In this document: positions 14,825 to 17,883 of the stretch, piece after piece
How the letters are laid out: every line of letters starts with the position of its first letter
Position numbering within the stretch: position 1 is the stretch's first letter
Source of the DNA: JAHHTP01 sp964587555
Lineage (GTDB): Bacteria > Bacillota > Clostridia > Oscillospirales > Ruminococcaceae
DNA length: 17,883 nucleotides
Direction of reading: 5' to 3'
NCBI GenBank assembly: GCA_964587555.1
Contig: CAZPLR010000041.1
Location: 1 to 17,883 of the forward strand
The notes under the pieces: generated by a model
What the model was told of the DNA's origin: nothing
Databases searched by the model: none
What the model saw: only the letters and a program-made list of their open reading frames with translations
Program-made: the position numbers and the translations under genes

Positions 14825-16150
14825 GTGGCAGAGAAAAATAAAACCAAAACAAACAAGGCCACTGTCCGGCATCTTCCGGAGCATGGTCCGGTTGATGAAA
14901 CCGGTAAAGAGATTTTGCTGTCGGTCAAAAATGTCGACATTACCTTCGGTAAGGGCGATAATAAGGTTGAGGCGGTCAAAAACGCTTCCTTTAATATCTA
15001 CAAAGGCGAAACCTTCTCGTTGGTCGGCGAGTCCGGTTCAGGTAAAACGACCATTGGCCGTGCGGTTATCCGCGTGAACCCTTGCGCAGCCGGTGAGATT
15101 TGCTATAAAGGCGTTCGTATCAGCGGAAAGATTCCGCATTCGCTTGATCGTGAGGTTATCCGCAATATTCAGATGGTTTTCCAAGATCCGGCAGCTTCCC
15201 TAAACGAGCGCGCAACGGTAGATTATATCGTTTCCGAGGGTCTGCATAATTTCCATCTATATAAGGATGAGGCGGATCGTGTCCGCAAGGTAGAGAACAT
15301 GATAAACGAGGTCGGGCTTCTTCCGGAGCATTTGACCCGTTATCCGCATGAGTTTTCCGGCGGTCAGCGGCAAAGAATCGGTTTAGCGAGAGCAATGATT
15401 ATGAACCCGGAGTTGGTTGTGGCTGACGAGCCTATCTCCGCGCTGGACGTTTCAATTCGTGCGCAGGTACTCAACCTGCTTAAGAAATTCCAGAAGGAGC
15501 GCGGCACCAGCTATTTGTTTATCGCGCATGACCTTTCGATTGTGCGTTTCATCTCCGATCATATCGGTGTTATCTATAAAGGCAACATTGTTGAGATTGC
15601 GACTGCGGAGGAGCTTTTTGACTATCCGCTGCATCCGTACACCCGTTCGCTGATCTCCGCAATCCCGATCCCAGACCCGAAGCTGGAGAAGAACAAGGTT
15701 TTGTTCACCTATGATCCGTCGGTTCACGACTACAGCACAGATAAGCCGGAGCTTGTTGATATCGGTCATGGTCATTTTGTTTATGGCAATCAGAAGGAAA
15801 TCGAGGAGTATAGGGAGATTCGCGAAAAGAATGTTCCGCTCAAGAGTATTACCATTCTGACTGAGGAAGAGAAAAAGGCGAAGGACGCTGAACCGCATTC
15901 TGACGAGGAAGCGGCAATGTCCAGCGGCGATTATATTCTAAATACCCCGATTCATGATACCGGTAATCTCTGGTATTCGATTCTGTCCTTCTTCCTGCCG
16001 ATTTTGGGTATTATTGCGGCGCTGATCTTCAAGCGCAAAAATTACATCCGGAACTTTAAGGCATGCCGGAAGGGCGCTTTGATCGGATTCGGCGTACTTG
16101 GAGGCATTATCCTGCTGTTCTTTATTTTCCTGCTGTTTGCGCTTATTTAA
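14825..16150 (+). CDS. oppF: Oligopeptide ABC transporter ATPase, AmiF/OppF type, with C-terminal two-helix membrane domain
   Basis: The partner ATPase of OppD. Walker A GESGSGKT is at residues 68-75, Q-loop Q120, signature FSGGQRQR 177-184, Walker B Glu E202 (VVADEPISALD), and switch His H235. The usual OppF end is present to about residue 330 (HPYTRSLISAIPIPDP, then HDYSTDKPELVDIGHGHFVYGNQ, as in AmiF). AmiF stops near 308 residues, but this protein runs to 441. After an acidic linker (about 340-380) come two membrane helices, about 383-402 and 417-440, joined by a basic loop (KRKNYIRNFKACRKG). Small Firmicute membrane proteins have similar two-helix modules. The start is GTG after TAGGAGGATC; the oppD stop codon is part of that stretch. 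Confidence 0.93.
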   Translation: MAEKNKTKTNKATVRHLPEHGPVDETGKEILLSVKNVDITFGKGDNKVEAVKNASFNIYKGETFSLVGESGSGKTTIGRAVIRVNPCAAGEICYKGVRISGKIPHSLDREVIRNIQMVFQDPAASLNERATVDYIVSEGLHNFHLYKDEADRVRKVENMINEVGLLPEHLTRYPHEFSGGQRQRIGLARAMIMNPELVVADEPISALDVSIRAQVLNLLKKFQKERGTSYLFIAHDLSIVRFISDHIGVIYKGNIVEIATAEELFDYPLHPYTRSLISAIPIPDPKLEKNKVLFTYDPSVHDYSTDKPELVDIGHGHFVYGNQKEIEEYREIREKNVPLKSITILTEEEKKAKDAEPHSDEEAAMSSGDYILNTPIHDTGNLWYSILSFFLPILGIIAALIFKRKNYIRNFKACRKGALIGFGVLGGIILLFFIFLLFALI

Positions 16151-16183
16151 TGAAGCGTCCGGCGCATAGTAAAGGGGTTTTGC

Positions 16184-17446
16184 ATGAAACGCACTGTGCG
16201 TAAAAGAGAGCCGCGGGTCCGTCCTGTGGAACGTATCGAGCTTTCCGAAAAAAATATGCGGCTGCGCGCCGTTTTTGCGATTATCTTTGTCGTAATTGCG
16301 ATTGGCGCGTTCGCCTATACGATGATCAGCCGGATGACAAAAGAATCTGGCTGGCGAGAGATCGAGGTAGATTCCTCTGCACAGACCAATTGCAGCGCTG
16401 AGTTTGTCTTCCAGTATCGTTTGGGTGAGAGCGGGGTTTCTGCGACCGAGGAGTATAAGCGGATTTCGCAGATTTACACAAGCGCATTGGATGAGAGCTA
16501 TATGCTTTTCAGTTTAGACGCTTATGAGAACTGTGTGAATTTGTATTATCTCAACGAGCATCCCAACGAAGCGGTACAGGTTGACCCGCTGCTTTATGAT
16601 GCGTTCGCGCTGCTTGATTCCTACCAAAGCCGTTATCTTTACTTTGCGCCGGTTTATGAGCAGTACAGATCGCTGTTCGGCTGCGTCTATGATTATGAAA
16701 CTGCCGATGTTGATCCATATCAGAATGAGGAGCAAAGAGATTATTTTGCGGAGATCGCTGCTTTTGCAAATGATCCGGCGTCAATCTCGATTGAACTGCT
16801 TTCCGACAGCCAGGTAAGGCTTTCGGTTTCCGAAGCATATTTGCGATATGCAGAGGAAAATGGTTTTACAGCATTTATCGACTTCTTTTGGCTGAAAAAT
16901 GCGTTTATCTTGGATCATGCGCTAAGTATGCTGTCTGAAAATGGGTACTGTCTTGGTGTGATCTCCAGCTATGACGGGTTTTCCGGAAGTTTGGACGACA
17001 GCGGGACTTCCTATTCGACAGATATCTTCGATCGGATAGGAAAAAATATTTATCCGGCGGGGCAGATGGATTACAGCGTGCCGATCCGGTTGGTAAGTTT
17101 TCGGGATTTTCCGGTTACATCGACAGACACGCTGCATTATTATGTGATGGAGAACGGCGATACGCGCACGCCGTACATTGATTTGGCGGACGGCTTATGC
17201 AAAAGCGCGGTTTCCAGCCTGACTGCATTCTCGACAAGCAATAGCTGCGCTGCGATCGCAATTCAAATGCTTCCGGTTTATACGGCGGAAACATTTGATC
17301 TCGGTCTGGTGCGTGCAGCTTCGCAGGACGGCATAGAAACTGTTTATTGTGCGGATCAGGTGATTTATTGCACGGATCCGACGATTACGTTCTCTGCGTT
17401 ATATGATATGGACGGCGTAAGCTACTCGGTTTCGTCGATTTCGTAA
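16184..17446 (+). CDS. Membrane-anchored protein distantly resembling ApbE; last gene of the opp operon
   Basis: I do not recognise a named family with certainty. The 420-residue protein has a strongly basic N-terminal tail (residues 1-28), one membrane helix (about 29-48) and a large domain expected outside the cell. Several segments read like the ApbE FAD:protein FMN transferase fold: NLYYLNEHPNEAVQVDPLLYDAF (about 119-141, split in two here), FIDFFWLKNAFILDHAL where ApbE has the lysine-containing IDLGGIAKGYAVD, and a C-terminal section about 345-400. However, the ApbE motif HI.DP.TG appears replaced by YIDLADG, so it may be non-catalytic. The ATG follows AAAGGGG, 33 bases after oppF, and the terminator comes directly after, so it is co-transcribed with the importer. 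Confidence 0.75.
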   Translation: MKRTVRKREPRVRPVERIELSEKNMRLRAVFAIIFVVIAIGAFAYTMISRMTKESGWREIEVDSSAQTNCSAEFVFQYRLGESGVSATEEYKRISQIYTSALDESYMLFSLDAYENCVNLYYLNEHPNEAVQVDPLLYDAFALLDSYQSRYLYFAPVYEQYRSLFGCVYDYETADVDPYQNEEQRDYFAEIAAFANDPASISIELLSDSQVRLSVSEAYLRYAEENGFTAFIDFFWLKNAFILDHALSMLSENGYCLGVISSYDGFSGSLDDSGTSYSTDIFDRIGKNIYPAGQMDYSVPIRLVSFRDFPVTSTDTLHYYVMENGDTRTPYIDLADGLCKSAVSSLTAFSTSNSCAAIAIQMLPVYTAETFDLGLVRAASQDGIETVYCADQVIYCTDPTITFSALYDMDGVSYSVSSIS

Positions 17447-17452
17447 ATGTTC

Positions 17453-17490
17453 TAAGGAGCTTCGTTGATTTGAAGCTCCTTATTTTTTTT
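17453..17490 (+). terminator. Intrinsic terminator of the opp operon
   Basis: AAGGAGCTTC (17454-17463) pairs perfectly with GAAGCTCCTT (17472-17481) around an 8-base loop. T17453 and A17482 extend the stem by one pair. Eight T residues (17483-17490) follow. It lies just after the stop of the ApbE-like gene. Confidence 0.95.
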
Positions 17491-17835
17491 GCGAATCGTC
17501 CGGATTCAAAGGAATTTTACGCTGCATTTTTACTATACTTGTGTCTGCCAAATTCATATAGGAGGATTGAGATATCGTCTATAATGCTTTTGCGTTTTTT
17601 GACAATATGAAAATTGTAAGGCTTTTCAGTAAAATGAAATCATGTCAGCGTGCTTTTACACCCCCTTTTTTCCTCTATGTCCTTTTGGCAGACGCTGCCC
17701 GCATTTACGCGCCGCCGCGCAGGAGGGCGATAATACGGAAGTGGGCTTGCGATTCTGCTTTTCTCCCTCTATCACCAGTAGGCAATCGTCATTTGGGCAG
17801 ACGATGAAAGAATGTCCTGTTGTTTTTTTTTAAAG
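17491..17835. other. Intergenic stretch without a convincing gene
   Basis: No frame has both a credible ribosome site and a protein-like composition. A TATAAT at 17580-17585 lacks a good -35. GGAGG at 17561-17565 has no suitable start codon after it. The two overlapping short frames around 17607-17833 are rich in Cys, Arg and Pro and look non-coding. GGCAGACG occurs twice (near 17686 and 17797) without an obvious meaning. It may be the upstream region of a gene beyond the window. Confidence 0.5.
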
Positions 17836-17883
17836 TATTTGATTTTCTTTTCAAATATCTTGACTTTCTTTTCATATATCTTG
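17836..17883. repeat. Tandem 21-bp direct repeat at the window edge
   Basis: Two 21-bp units (17839-17859 and 17860-17880) of the form TTGAyTTTCTTTTCAwATATC agree at 19 of 21 positions. The next three bases (TTG) begin a third copy that the window cuts off. The first unit also has an inverted repeat, TATTTGA (17836-17842) with TCAAATA (17851-17857). A 21-bp period is two helical turns, which suits side-by-side protein binding, for example an operator array. Confidence 0.6.

Noticed and set aside
17607..17833. Two short overlapping frames on the + strand
   Set aside because: No ribosome site, overlapping each other, unusual Cys/Pro/Arg-rich content and no recognisable motif.

Overview
The window looks like the chromosome of an anaerobic Firmicute, probably a clostridium of the Oscillospiraceae/Ruminococcaceae type. 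The reasons are strong GGAGG-type ribosome sites, sigma-A promoters with 17-bp spacers, a lipoprotein-dependent peptide importer of the streptococcal Ami type, and a fermenter-style F-ATPase. All supported genes lie on the + strand. No RNA genes, CRISPR arrays or mobile elements were seen.

Layout. (1) 3-299: the C-terminal end of an ABC exporter ATPase. (2) 301-734: a one-gene unit for a small CxxC heavy-metal-associated protein, with a consensus promoter, a DtxR/IdeR-like operator at the expected transcription start, and a strong intrinsic terminator. (3) 925-7716: a complete F-type ATP synthase operon, atpI-B-E-F-H-A-G-D-C, behind one good promoter. Its c subunit carries a two-carboxylate ion site (E31 and E64 plus a Na+-type TTGLY motif). 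Its epsilon subunit is only 88 residues and lacks the regulatory C-terminal helices. Its beta subunit has Tyr in place of the nearly invariant Asn after the Walker B Asp. These features fit a Na+-coupled enzyme that may run as an ion pump in a fermenting cell, but that is inference. (4) 7717-8134: an AT-rich regulatory region with several palindromes and the promoter of the next operon. (5) 8135-17446: an Ami/Opp oligopeptide importer operon (binding lipoprotein, two permeases, two ATPases) plus a sixth gene, closed by an intrinsic terminator at 17454-17490. (6) 17491-17883: no convincing gene; a tandem 21-bp repeat begins at the window edge.

The most unusual content is the importer. The binding lipoprotein appears circularly permuted: the segment that ends AmiA/OppA-family proteins sits at its N terminus, and the protein stops shortly after the GWGPDY motif that normally precedes that segment. 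One ATPase (OppD/AmiE) has about 230 extra charged, coiled-coil-like residues between Walker A and the Q-loop. The other (OppF/AmiF) has a two-helix membrane domain at its C terminus. The last gene encodes a membrane-anchored protein that distantly resembles ApbE flavin transferases but seems to lack their catalytic motif. The permeases are ordinary AmiC/AmiD homologues. Together these suggest a structurally remodelled Ami importer. Identifications come from reading the sequence and remembered family sequences; no searches were run.
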